Of a stretch of DNA of 64,000 nt, positions 8,555 to 19,342 are shown one piece after another (position 1 is the stretch's first letter; each line of letters starts with the position of its first letter). Origin of the DNA: Sva-07 sp963828415 (lineage in GTDB: Bacteria > Actinomycetota > Acidimicrobiia > Acidimicrobiales > Ilumatobacteraceae); contig CAWHEI010000009.1 in assembly GCA_963828415.1 (NCBI GenBank), positions 434,001-498,000 on the forward strand, read 5' to 3'. The translations under genes were made by a program, and so were the position numbers. The notes beneath the pieces were generated by a model, which saw only the letters and a program-made list of their open reading frames with translations, did no database searches and had not been told where the DNA came from.

Positions 8555-9172
8555 TCAGCGGAGGCTGATTCCGAGCACACCCTCGAGTTCGGTGATGGCG
8601 GGTTCGGCGGCGCCGACCTTGATCGTGGTCATGCCCATTGCCTTCGCGGGCTTCAGGTTGATGCCCAAGTCGTCGAGGAACACGCACTCGCTCGGCTCGA
8701 CGCCGACGAGTTCGCAGGCGATCTCGTAGAAGCGCGGCTCGGGCTTGCGGCATCCCACCTTGCTCGACTCGACGACGTGGTCGAACATCACCATCACGTC
8801 GCCCACCTCCATGCGCTGCTCGCCGCCGACGACGTTGTTGGTGAGACAGGCGGTGCGGTACCCGGCACGGATCACCCGATCGAGGGCCATCACCATCTCG
8901 GGCCGGACCTCGCCCGACAGCAACCCGAGTACGTCGGCACCGGCGATCCGGTGGCCGAGGGCTTCGGATTCGTCGGCGAACAAGGCATCGAACTCGTCGG
9001 GCCCGACGTCGTTTCGCTCGAGCAGCGCCCACGCGTTGGCGTCGGGATTGGTCGCATTCACACTGCGAATGAAGTCGGTCGGAAGGCCGTATGCGGCCTC
9101 GTACCGGTTGAACGCTTCGAACGGACTCGACAGGATCACGCCGCCGAAATCCCAGAGTACTGCTCGGATCAT
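8555..9172 (-). CDS. HAD-superfamily hydrolase
   Basis: A 205-residue protein beginning MIRAVLWDFGGV. HAD motif I is altered to DFGGV, keeping Asp8 as nucleophile (the second Asp is Gly). LTNN (motif II), the conserved Lys in GCRKPEPRFYE (motif III) and FLDDLGIN (motif IV) follow, with a helical cap between motifs I and II. This matches the epoxide-hydrolase-N / sugar-phosphatase-like HAD subgroup (DFGGV...KPEP). Likely a cytosolic phosphatase of unknown substrate. The ATG at 9172 is chosen over an upstream in-frame start because motif I must lie at the N-terminus. Confidence 0.85.
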   Translation of the reverse strand: MIRAVLWDFGGVILSSPFEAFNRYEAAYGLPTDFIRSVNATNPDANAWALLERNDVGPDEFDALFADESEALGHRIAGADVLGLLSGEVRPEMVMALDRVIRAGYRTACLTNNVVGGEQRMEVGDVMVMFDHVVESSKVGCRKPEPRFYEIACELVGVEPSECVFLDDLGINLKPAKAMGMTTIKVGAAEPAITELEGVLGISLR

Positions 9173-9276
9173 GGTCGACGAGCCTACGATGGCGGTGCGG
9201 CAGCGGACGTGATCGACCCGGTTCAACCCGGATGTCATCTCGCCCGGCTGCCCTCAACGACTCGAAAAGAGAAGCA

Positions 9277-10706
9277 ATGACATCATCCAAGGGGCCCAAC
9301 CACGTCGTGGTCGACGGGTCCAACATCGCCACCGAAGGCCGCTCGCTGCCAAGCCTCGCCCAGCTGAGCGAGGCGGTGATGGCGTTCATGGAGGAGTATC
9401 CGAACACGTCGATCACCGTGGTCGTCGACGCCACGTTCGGTCATCGGATCGACAAGTCCGAGGCGAAGGAGTTCGAGGAGGGCATCTCGAACAACGAACT
9501 CGTCGCGCCCCCGCCGGCGCGGTCGGCCGTGGCGATGCGTTCGTGCTCGCGATCGCGCAGAAGTCGAACGCCGCGATCCTGTCGAACGACTCGTTCCAGG
9601 AGTTCCACGGCGACTACGAGTGGCTCTTCGATGAGGGTCGACTGATCGGTGGCAAGCCGGTACCGCACGTCGGCTGGGTGTTCGTCGATCGGGTTCCGGT
9701 TCGCGGTCCAGTGAGTCGCAAGGCGACAGGATCGTCGCGCAGTGGATCGCGGCGCGGTGCCAAGAAGGACGGTGACTCCGCTCGCAGCGGTCGCAAGGCG
9801 AGTCCGGCGGCGATGGAGCCGATGCCCGTCCCCAAGTCGCCGCCGCCACGTCGCCAGCGGGCCGAACAATCCGAGGCACCGTCCACCGAGTCGGCGCCCG
9901 AGGCGAACGCTGCGCGGCGTGATCGTGCGCCGCGTGCCGGCGACGTCGTGAACGAGCTGATGCCGTTCCTCGAGTTCGTCGAGCATCATCCCGTGGGGAC
10001 GAGCGTCAACGGCACCGTCGAGTCGTACTCATCGCACGGCGCCTACATCTCGATCGGCGAGAACGGGGTTCGCGGCTACGTGCCACTGCGCCTGATGGCG
10101 AAGCCGGCACCGACGAGCGCTCGCAAGGTGATGAAGCTCGGCGAGTCCGTCACGCTGGTCGTCGTGAGTTTCGCACCGCTGCGGCGAAGCATCGACTGCG
10201 CCGTGCCCGACATGGCGGACGCGGCGATTGCAGAGGTCAAGGCCGACCAGGCCGCCGAAGCCGCCGTCGAACGTACGGCGAAGACGGAGGACGCGACGCG
10301 CAAGCCAACGCGACGGAAGCGCCCGGCAAAGAAGGCTCCGGCGACGACCGCGTCGACGGACGAGTTGCCGGAGCGGACTCCCGCCGAGAAGGCGCCGGCG
10401 AAGCAGGCTGCGGCGAAGCAGGCTCCCGCCAAGAAGAGCCCGGTCAAGAAGGCTCCCGCCAAGAAGGCCCCTGCGAAGAAGAGCCCGGCGAAGAAGGCTC
10501 CCGCCAAGAAGGCCCCTGCGAAGAAGGCTCCCGTCAAGAAGGCCCCTGCGAAGAAGGCCCCGGCAAAGAAGAGCCCGGCGAAGAAGGCGCCAGCGAAGAA
10601 GGCTCCCGCCAAGAAGGCTCCAGTGAAGAAGGCCCCGGCCAAGAAGGCTCCGGCGAAGAGGAGTGCACCGAAGAAGGCGACGACGGCGTCGCAACAGGAC
10701 GACTGA
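9277..10706 (+). CDS. NYN/PIN-like RNase domain + S1 RNA-binding domain + histone H1-like lysine tail (one frameshift)
   Basis: The ATG at 9277 has GAGAAG just upstream. The N-terminal 110-120 residues look like a NYN/Zc3h12a RNase fold: HVVVDGSNIATEGRSLPSL, TVVVDATF and AAILSNDSFQEF supply the usual acidic residues. The frame breaks in the C5 run 9508-9512; one more C restores PPAGAVGRGDAFVLAIA. Then come a charged linker, an S1 domain (GTSVNGTVESYSSHGAYISI, about 9990-10210) and a tail of about 20 KKAPA-type pentads (10390-10660). The likely role is an endoribonuclease tethered to RNA or DNA by the basic tail; this is inferred. It ends 1 bp before xthA. The tail resembles Lys/Ala/Pro-rich tails of actinobacterial HupB and topoisomerase I. 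Confidence 0.75.
10420..10665 (+). repeat. 15-bp coding repeat (KKAPA pentads)
   Basis: In-frame repeats of AAGAAGGCTCCCGCC and near variants encode Lys-Lys-Ala/Ser-Pro-Ala/Val units. The low-complexity stretch could change length by slippage. Confidence 0.85.
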
Positions 10707-10707
10707 C

Positions 10708-11482
10708 ATGCGCGTCGTCACCTGGAACATCAATTCCCTGCGCGCCCGCCAGGAACGCGTCGAGGAGTGGGTCGCCGAGGTCCAGCCGGACGTGCTGCTC
10801 CTCCAGGAGACCAAGCTCGCCGACGACGCATTTCCGGCCCTTGCCTTCGAGCGCGCTCGGCTACGACAGCGCGCACTACGGCCAGGGCCAGTGGAACGGA
10901 GTTGCGATCCTCTCGAAGGTCGGCCTCGACGACGTCGTGACCAACTTCGCCGGCGGCATCGAGCCCGATCCCGATGCTCGCATCATCACGGCCACGTGTG
11001 GCGGCGTACGCGTCAGCAGCGTGTACGTCCCCAACGGTCGTTCGCTCGACGACGACCACTACACCTACAAGCTGTCGTGGCTCGACCGTCTCGTCGCCCA
11101 CCTCGACGCCGACACCGACCCGTCACGTGAGGTGATCGTGGGTGGCGACTACAACATCGCCCCCGACGATCGCGACGTACACAACCCGGCCAAGCTCGTC
11201 GGCGCGACGCACGTCAGCCAACCTGAACGCGACCGCCTGGCGGCGCTGGAGGCATGGGGTCTGGTCGATGTCTTCCGCGAACAGCACGCCGACGATCGCG
11301 TGTACTCGTGGTGGGACTACCGGGCGGGCGACTTCCACCAAGGTCGCGGCATGCGGATCGACCTGTTGATGTGCTCGGCCTCGGTGGTGCAGCGTGCCGA
11401 GTGGTGTGTGGTCGATCGCAACGCTCGAAAGGGCAAACAACCGAGCGATCACGCTCCGGTCATCGTCGACCTGGCCGACTGA
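10708..11482 (+). CDS. xthA: Exodeoxyribonuclease III / AP endonuclease (one frameshift)
   Basis: The start reads MRVVTWNINSLRARQERVEEW, then DVLLLQETK with the catalytic Glu. The frame shifts by +1 near 10845-10857, resuming at ALGYDSAHYGQGQWNGVAILSK. The rest holds VYVPNGRSLDDDHYTYKL, GDYNIAPDDRDV and the final SDHAPVIVDL, all standard for the Mg-dependent ExoIII fold. Length corrected for the shift is about 257 residues, normal for XthA. It cleaves abasic sites in base-excision repair. The last 23 bp overlap the convergent uvrD2 gene. A base-call error is the likeliest reason for the break. Confidence 0.85.
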
Positions 11483-13436
11483 TCGCCCCGTCCTCGCTGT
11501 CGATACGTTCGGCCGAACGCACGACGTCGAGGATCTGCGGCGCGAGTCGTTCGGCGGTGATCTGGCCGAACGAGGTGATCGCAGCGAGTTCCTCGGCGTT
11601 GGTCGGGTGCTCGCGGGCGATCGCTGTGAGGTCGCGGTCGCTGCAGAGTTGAGACGGCAGGATGTCGGCGCGCCGTGCCGCATCGTCGCGCCAGCGACGA
11701 AGTGCACCGATCACGGGGTCGATTCGGGCTCGCACCCGCTGCGGTGGGGGAGCAGGTGTCGGCTCGGTGAGGTCGAGGTCGGCGAGAAACGGGCTGATCG
11801 TGCGGGCGTAGCCACCGCGACGCGAGGCGTGGGTGACCAGCAGCCGATCGGTGGCCCGGGTGAACGCGACGTACAACAGCCGCCCTTCCTCGGCGCGTCC
11901 TGCGATCGTGCTGGCCGACTTGTGCGGCACGAGGCTGCTCTCGACGCCGGTGACCACGACCGTGTGCCACTCGCGGCCCTTCGCGGCGTGGAACGTGAGC
12001 AGATCGACTCCCTCGGTCGACGCATCGTCGAACGGGTTGGTGGTGGCAACCCAGGCACGGAACGTGGCGCCGTCGGCCAGGGGCTGTTCGCGCAGGAACT
12101 CGAGCACCGCCGCGGCCACACGACGTTCGGGATCATCGCCGTTGTCCATCGAAGCGTTGCTGCTCCCGCTGCTCGGGTCAGGGACGCGGTGTCGGAGCGA
12201 CTGCGGCGCGGGTGGAGCATCGAGGATGTCATGGGCCCAACCGCGTAGGCGCGACGCCGACCCCAGCGCGGCGGCCTGGCGGACGGCGGCCTGCAACGGC
12301 GTGCCGCTGGCGGTCGCGTGGCGTCGGACCGGGAGCCTGCCGCGTTCGAGCGCGTCGGCGATCGGGCCGAGTTGGGCGTTCGTGCGCGCCAGCACGGCGA
12401 TCTCGCCGCTGCGGACCAGGTTCGGGTCGCACCGCACGACGAACGAGACGATGTGGCGCGCCTCGTCGGCCTCGTCGTCGGTCGCCAGGTGTTCCACCAG
12501 TGCGCCGTCCGCACGATTCGACACGAGCGGACTCGGTTGATCGGTCGCGGCCAGAACGTGGACCCCGGCCGCCACGATCTGCGGCGTACACCGATGGTTG
12601 ACGGGCAGGCGGACCACTTCGATGCCCGGGAAGCGGGTCTCGACGTCGACGAGCAGGCTCGGGTCGGCACCGTTGAACCCGTAGATCGCCTGCGATGGGT
12701 CGCCGACGAGGAACAGATCGTCACGACCGGACCGCAGGAGGTCGACGAGCGCGTGCTGCAACGGGTTGAGGTCCTGCGCCTCGTCGACGAGCAGGTGACG
12801 GAATCGCCACCGCACCGCATCGCCGAAGCCGTCGTCGTGGCGAAGGTCGCGGATGGTGTGGGCGAGGACGTCGTCGAAGTCGATGATCCCTCGTCGGCGC
12901 TTCACCGTCTCGAAGTCGGTGTAGACCGTGGCGCATCGATCGATGCCAGGAACGGGATGGCGCTGTTCGCGGCGGGCCGCTGATGCGTAGCTCTTGGCGT
13001 CGATGCCGCGTGCCGAGGCCCAGTCGATCTCGGCGACGTAGGCGGCGAGGCTCCGACGATCTCCCGCGTCGATCGTGTCGCCGACCAGACGGCGACGGTC
13101 GTTGACCACCGTCAGCGGGCGGCGTTCGATGTCGACCCAGTGCTGCTTGAGCACGCCGAGCATCACCGAGTGGAACGTGCCGGCCTCGACGTGCTCACGG
13201 ATGCCGAGGCGCATCAGCCGCTTGCGCATCTCGCCCGCGGCTTCGCGGGTGAACGTGAGCGCCAAGGTGTGGCGCGGGTCGGCGGTCTCGATGGCGATCC
13301 GGTGGGCGATGCGCCGGGTCAGCACTCGCGTCTTGCCCGATCCGGCGCCGGCGATCACTGCGACGAGACGCGATTCGGTCGTGACCGCGGCGCGTTGGTC
13401 CGCATCCAGGTCGGCGATCAGCGCGTCCGCATCCAC
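11460..13436 (-). CDS. uvrD2: UvrD2-type superfamily 1 DNA helicase with HRDC domain
   Basis: 658 residues with a GTG start. Walker A AGAGSGKT (29-36), motif II LLVDEAQDLNP, motif III GDPSQAIYGFNGAD, motif IV/V region LLTFHAAKGREWHTVVVTG and motif VI LLYVAFTRATDRL define a UvrD/PcrA 3'-5' helicase. The C-terminus (LPSQLCSDRDLTAIAREHP to LAPQILDVV) is an HRDC domain, the layout of actinobacterial UvrD2; the four-Cys motif known in mycobacterial UvrD2 is not evident. It acts in repair or replication restart. TACAGT stands 6 nt before the start, so it is probably leaderless. It is divergent from uvrB, with two palindromic repeats between them. Confidence 0.9.
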   Translation of the reverse strand: MDADALIADLDADQRAAVTTESRLVAVIAGAGSGKTRVLTRRIAHRIAIETADPRHTLALTFTREAAGEMRKRLMRLGIREHVEAGTFHSVMLGVLKQHWVDIERRPLTVVNDRRRLVGDTIDAGDRRSLAAYVAEIDWASARGIDAKSYASAARREQRHPVPGIDRCATVYTDFETVKRRRGIIDFDDVLAHTIRDLRHDDGFGDAVRWRFRHLLVDEAQDLNPLQHALVDLLRSGRDDLFLVGDPSQAIYGFNGADPSLLVDVETRFPGIEVVRLPVNHRCTPQIVAAGVHVLAATDQPSPLVSNRADGALVEHLATDDEADEARHIVSFVVRCDPNLVRSGEIAVLARTNAQLGPIADALERGRLPVRRHATASGTPLQAAVRQAAALGSASRLRGWAHDILDAPPAPQSLRHRVPDPSSGSSNASMDNGDDPERRVAAAVLEFLREQPLADGATFRAWVATTNPFDDASTEGVDLLTFHAAKGREWHTVVVTGVESSLVPHKSASTIAGRAEEGRLLYVAFTRATDRLLVTHASRRGGYARTISPFLADLDLTEPTPAPPPQRVRARIDPVIGALRRWRDDAARRADILPSQLCSDRDLTAIAREHPTNAEELAAITSFGQITAERLAPQILDVVRSAERIDSEDGAISRPGRR

Positions 13437-13442
13437 CGCTCC

Positions 13443-13448
13443 ACTGTA
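13443..13448 (-). promoter_or_regulatory. -10 box for uvrD2 (leaderless)
   Basis: TACAGT on the minus strand, then GGAGCG and the GTG at 13436. The hexamer is identical to that of kgd. No LexA box here. Confidence 0.55.
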
Positions 13449-13481
13449 CGACCCGTCGCGACCCCACTCGATCCCCTCTGC

Positions 13482-13580
13482 GATGAGCCAACCGACCGCA
13501 TACGGCGGTTTCGCTCATCGCAACGTGGTTGAACTGGCCTGCGATGAGCCAACCGACCGTATACGGCGGTTTCGCTCATC
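13482..13580. repeat. 38-bp palindromic repeat, locus B (2 copies, inverted, 61-bp period)
   Basis: Copies start at 13482 and 13543 and read in the opposite orientation to locus A. Spacer GCAACGTGGTTGAACTGGCC plus TGC is unlike that of the other loci. The pair lies between the divergent uvrD2 and uvrB promoters, so a pure terminator role does not fit. Confidence 0.9.
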
Positions 13581-13605
13581 GCAGGAGGGGTGGAGGAGCG
13601 TCAGC

Positions 13606-13617
13606 GAACATGTGTTC
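13606..13617. promoter_or_regulatory. LexA/SOS box upstream of uvrB
   Basis: GAACATGTGTTC is a perfect GAAC-N4-GTTC palindrome, the actinobacterial LexA operator. It lies 6 bp upstream of the -10 box TAGGCT (13624-13629), so bound LexA would block RNA polymerase. Confidence 0.85.
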
Positions 13618-13623
13618 CCGCGG

Positions 13624-13629
13624 TAGGCT
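13624..13629 (+). promoter_or_regulatory. -10 box for uvrB (leaderless)
   Basis: TAGGCT, 6 nt before the uvrB ATG. Confidence 0.55.
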
Positions 13630-13635
13630 GCCCGG

Positions 13636-15769
<2,134 letters not shown>

Positions 15770-15784
15770 CCGCCCGCCGGGCGG
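15770..15784. terminator. Short GC hairpin between uvrB and a convergent gene
   Basis: CCGCCC, loop GCC, GGGCGG directly after the uvrB stop and ending 1 bp before the stop codon of the convergent membrane-protein gene. There is no T tract; an intrinsic terminator is plausible for both directions. Confidence 0.5.
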
Positions 15785-15785
15785 G

Positions 15786-18323
15786 TCAGCCGTATTCCTC
15801 GCAGAACCTTTCGAGCATCGATTTCTGCTGCTCGCCTCGGCGGCCGACGGGGAGCAGCGGACGCTCCGACCGCTCGATCAGCGCTGCGATCACGAGTAGG
15901 CCGATGCCGCCGAGAGCGATCCACGCCCACGTGGGTGCTGCCGCGAGGCGTTCACCGGCCGAGACCAGGATGGTGCCGACCACCATCAGCGTGCCGAGTA
16001 CGAGTGGGGCACCGAGCCTGCGAACGCCACCGACCGCCAGGGCGATCGTTCCCATGGCCAGCGCTGCGAACGTCGCCCAGTCGGTTCCCGCCTGGAGCTG
16101 CGTGGCGATCAACCACGTGCCGGCCATACCGAGGCCAGGGGAGTAGGCGAGCCATGTCGAGACCGTGAACGTGCGACGCAGCAGCCAGCCGCCGATCAGC
16201 AGGGCGGCGACGACCGCTGTGATCGCCACGTCACTTCCGTCGGCGCCGTGCGGAGCGATCGCATCGATCACCCACTGGTTGGTGCCGGTCGTCCACCACA
16301 GGCTGAGGGTCGAACCGACCGTCAGCGCCGCGCCGGCTGAACGCAACCACCACGTGCTGGTCGTGATCCCGACGGCGATCAGCTGCGCTCCGAGAACGAT
16401 CAGCGCGATCGAGGTGAAGACGGGACTCGCAGCGACGCTCATGGCGACCGCGATCGTCGAGGCGGTCACGCCCGCGGTCTGGCCGACGACCAGGCGTCGG
16501 TCGAGGGTCGCGAGCCCGCTGAGGCCGATCCCGACGAGGCTCGCGGCGACCACGCTGGTCCCGGCGTCGACGCTTGCGGCGGTGAGCGCGAGCCCGCCGG
16601 CCGCCGTTGTGATGCTCGCAGCAATGTGAGCCCTGACGCCGGTCAGCGAACGCGACGAGCCGGCCACTGCTGCGGCGTACGCCACCGTGGTCGCGACGGC
16701 GAACCAACTGATCGATCCATCCGGATCATCGGTGATCACGGTCAGTGTGAAGTACCCGGCGATCGCCAGGGGCCACGTCGAGCGCTCGGGACGAATGGCC
16801 GCCCCGAGGCCGATCAGGCCGACGAACACCAGCACGCCGATCTGGAACGGAGCCGCCTCGGCGACTGCTGTGATCTCGTCGACGACCAGGCCCGTGCCGA
16901 GCGCAGCGAGCGCGGCAGCTGCGATCGTGCGAAAGCCAGCGTCTCGGCGGCTGACGACCGAACAACTCACGACCGCGATGGCTCCGGTGGAGGCAAGTGC
17001 GATCGACCAGAAGACCGGCTGGCCCTCGTCGACGAACGATGCCAGAAGTACCCACACCGCCAGCGTGGAGGTCGTGATGTCCCACGTCGACCACGGCGTC
17101 ACCACGCTGATCACGATCCATCCGAACAGAGCGGCGACAGCGAAACCCCACATCGGCGCGCCCGCCATCGCCAGTGTCGACATCGATGCAACGGTTGCGG
17201 CGAGCGGCGCGGCCGACAGCCAGCTGCCGCCCCTGCGCCGAGCGCTGGCGGCGGTGCACGCGATCAACGCTGCGCTCCACAGCGCGAGCGGGAAGTACCA
17301 ACGATCGTCCGCGACCACGTCGGCCGGAGCATCCCATCGGGCGACCAACGTCACCAATGGCGAGATCAGTGCAGCGGTCGCCAGTCCCACGCCGATCGGC
17401 ACGGTCGCCGTGCGAGCGAGTTGACGCCAGATCGAGTCGACCCGGGTCGCTGCGACGGCTTCGGTGGCGAGCAGGACGATCGCTGGAACACAGAACCAGA
17501 CGACCCCATCGATGTCGCCGCTGATCAACGAGGTGAGCACGCCGGAGCCGAGCACGGCCATGCTGACGACGGCGAGTGGCGCGTTCCGAGCGCGCTGCGC
17601 GAGGGCGGCGATCACGGCGGCAGCGATCGCGCACGACAGCGGCGCCGACCACACGAGCACGTCGCCCGTCGCACCGATCCTCGCGAGCGTCCCCGTTCCG
17701 ATGCCCGCATCGGAGAGCGCGACGAGGAGGGGCATGGCGCCGACCGCAACGGCGAGCGTCAGGGTCCGACGGGTCGAACCGAGCAGCAACCCGGCGACGG
17801 CGCCGACCGCGCCGATGACCGACACCGGGATTGCGGTCAACGCCGAGAGTCCGACCGCGGCCAACCCGAAGGCGATGACCGTGGCTGCCTTCAGCGGGGC
17901 GACGTTCCAACGACGAGATTGCACTTCGGTGGCAACCAGCGCAGCGACTCCGCCGACGAGCGTGCACACCGACCACGGCTGACCGAGCGTGGCCGCGGCA
18001 GCAATTCCGACCGGCGCGGTGAGGCACGCTGCGAGGGTGGCAAGCGCCGTGGCGGTGGTGGGGAACCGATGCCGACCGGCCTCCGCCGCGAAGTACACGC
18101 CGAACAGCGCCGCCACCAGTCCGGAGAAGCGGACCACGGGATCGATCGATTCCCAGTTCCCGGCGACGACGATGATCGATGCGACCAGGAGCAGTGACGC
18201 CCCGGTCGCCGCCAACCACCCCGCCGCCGAGAGACGTGGCAGGCGGTGTTCCGGTTCGGGTGAGGTCGATCCCGCGGGTGCGGGCCACGGCGAGCTCGGG
18301 GGTGGGAACGAGGTGGTGTCCAT
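15786..18323 (-). CDS. Large polytopic membrane protein of unknown function
   Basis: 845 residues. A Pro/Ser-rich cytosolic N-terminus of about 30 residues is followed by more than 20 hydrophobic helices in Ala/Val/Gly-rich sequence, for example LAATGASLLLVASIIVVAG and FSGLVAALFGVYFAAEAG. No transporter or enzyme signature is recognised. It is reminiscent of DUF2157/SCO7322-type actinobacterial membrane proteins, with weak support. The C-terminus (KSMLERFCEEYG) is hydrophilic. It lies downstream of the two-component pair in the same direction, separated from it by the palindrome array. Confidence 0.6.
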   Translation of the reverse strand: MDTTSFPPPSSPWPAPAGSTSPEPEHRLPRLSAAGWLAATGASLLLVASIIVVAGNWESIDPVVRFSGLVAALFGVYFAAEAGRHRFPTTATALATLAACLTAPVGIAAAATLGQPWSVCTLVGGVAALVATEVQSRRWNVAPLKAATVIAFGLAAVGLSALTAIPVSVIGAVGAVAGLLLGSTRRTLTLAVAVGAMPLLVALSDAGIGTGTLARIGATGDVLVWSAPLSCAIAAAVIAALAQRARNAPLAVVSMAVLGSGVLTSLISGDIDGVVWFCVPAIVLLATEAVAATRVDSIWRQLARTATVPIGVGLATAALISPLVTLVARWDAPADVVADDRWYFPLALWSAALIACTAASARRRGGSWLSAAPLAATVASMSTLAMAGAPMWGFAVAALFGWIVISVVTPWSTWDITTSTLAVWVLLASFVDEGQPVFWSIALASTGAIAVVSCSVVSRRDAGFRTIAAAALAALGTGLVVDEITAVAEAAPFQIGVLVFVGLIGLGAAIRPERSTWPLAIAGYFTLTVITDDPDGSISWFAVATTVAYAAAVAGSSRSLTGVRAHIAASITTAAGGLALTAASVDAGTSVVAASLVGIGLSGLATLDRRLVVGQTAGVTASTIAVAMSVAASPVFTSIALIVLGAQLIAVGITTSTWWLRSAGAALTVGSTLSLWWTTGTNQWVIDAIAPHGADGSDVAITAVVAALLIGGWLLRRTFTVSTWLAYSPGLGMAGTWLIATQLQAGTDWATFAALAMGTIALAVGGVRRLGAPLVLGTLMVVGTILVSAGERLAAAPTWAWIALGGIGLLVIAALIERSERPLLPVGRRGEQQKSMLERFCEEYG

Positions 18324-18390
18324 GCCTCCGATCGTGAACGTCGCCGCGGATCGGCGCCATCGGGTGAATCCCCCAGCCGGCCGTGGGGGA

Positions 18391-18705
18391 TTCGCTCATC
18401 GCAGGCCGGTCCTCGCCGTCACCGATGAGCCAAACCGCCGTATGCGGTCGATTCGCTCATCGCAGGCCGGTCCTCGCCGTCACCGATGAGTGAAACCGCC
18501 GTATGCGGTCGATTCGCTCATCGCAGGCCGGTCCTCGCCGTCACCGATGAGTGAAACCGCCGTATGCGGTCGATTCGCTCATCGCAGGCCGGTCCTCGCC
18601 GTCACCGATGAGCCAAACCGCCGTATGCGGTCGATTCGCTCATCGCAGGCCGGTCCTCGCCGTCACCGATGAGCGAAACCGCCGTATGCGGTCGCTTCGC
18701 TCATC
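18391..18705. repeat. 38-bp palindromic repeat, locus C (5 full copies + leading half copy, 61-bp period)
   Basis: Full copies start at 18424, 18485, 18546, 18607 and 18668, exactly 61 bp apart; a right half-arm (TTCGCTCATC) precedes them at 18391-18400. The spacer (GCAGGCCGGTCCTCGCC plus GTCACC) is the same throughout the array and differs from the other loci. Left arms vary (GATGAGCCAA, GATGAGTGAA, GATGAGCGAA). The array fills most of the 392-bp gap between the membrane-protein start and the response-regulator stop. No gene is supported here: open frames on either strand are only read-through of the repeats. Confidence 0.95.
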
Positions 18706-18715
18706 GCAGGCCGGT

Positions 18716-19342
18716 TCAGTCGAGGCCGTGTTCGACGGCGTAGCGCACGAGGTCGCTGCGGCGTGACAGGTGGAGCTTGCCGAGGATGTTGCGAACGTGG
18801 TTTTCCACGGTCTTCGGTGAGATGTCGAGTTCGGCGCCGATCTCTTTGTAGGTGTGCCCGCGGGCAACCAACTGCAGGACCTCGCGTTCGCGCTCGGAGA
18901 GCGGGTTCGTGTCGGCGGCTTTCGCCAGGCGACGGAACTCGCCGAGCACCAACGCGGCGAGCGACGGCGAGAAGACCGGTTCGCCCGCCGCTGCCGCCAG
19001 CAGGGCGGACCTGATCTCGGCGATCGGGGCGCTCTTGACGAGATATCCGGCCGCGCCCGTGGCCACGGCATCGAGGAGGTCGCTCTCGGCCTCGCTCACG
19101 GTGAGAATCACGATCGGACAGATCGTTGCGCACGCCTGCACCACAGCCAGCCCGCCACCGCGCGGCATGTGGAGATCGGAAACCACGAGGTCGGGTCGCC
19201 GTGCGGTGATCACGTCGATCGCGCCTTCGGCATCGTCGGCCTCGCCAACCACATCGAAGCGGTCGTCGAGTTCGTTCCGCAACCCTGATCGCATCAGTTC
19301 GTGATCGTCGGCCAACACCACCCGGATCTGGTCACCACTCAT
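18716..19342 (-). CDS. NarL/LuxR-family response regulator
   Basis: 208 residues. The receiver domain has acidic D12/D13, phospho-acceptor D56 (VVSDLHMP), T81 and K103. A LuxR helix-turn-helix fills the C-terminus (PLSEREREVLQLVARG, YKEIGAELDISPKTVENHV). The start ATG overlaps the sensor kinase stop as ATGA, so the two are co-translated. Typical of NarL/DesR-like regulators. Targets are unknown; the downstream membrane-protein gene is a candidate but lies beyond the repeat array. Confidence 0.9.
   Translation of the reverse strand: MSGDQIRVVLADDHELMRSGLRNELDDRFDVVGEADDAEGAIDVITARRPDLVVSDLHMPRGGGLAVVQACATICPIVILTVSEAESDLLDAVATGAAGYLVKSAPIAEIRSALLAAAAGEPVFSPSLAALVLGEFRRLAKAADTNPLSEREREVLQLVARGHTYKEIGAELDISPKTVENHVRNILGKLHLSRRSDLVRYAVEHGLD

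Noticed and set aside
18391..18705. CRISPR array
   Set aside because: The spacers are identical within the array, the repeat is a near-complete palindrome, loci are scattered, and there are no cas genes.
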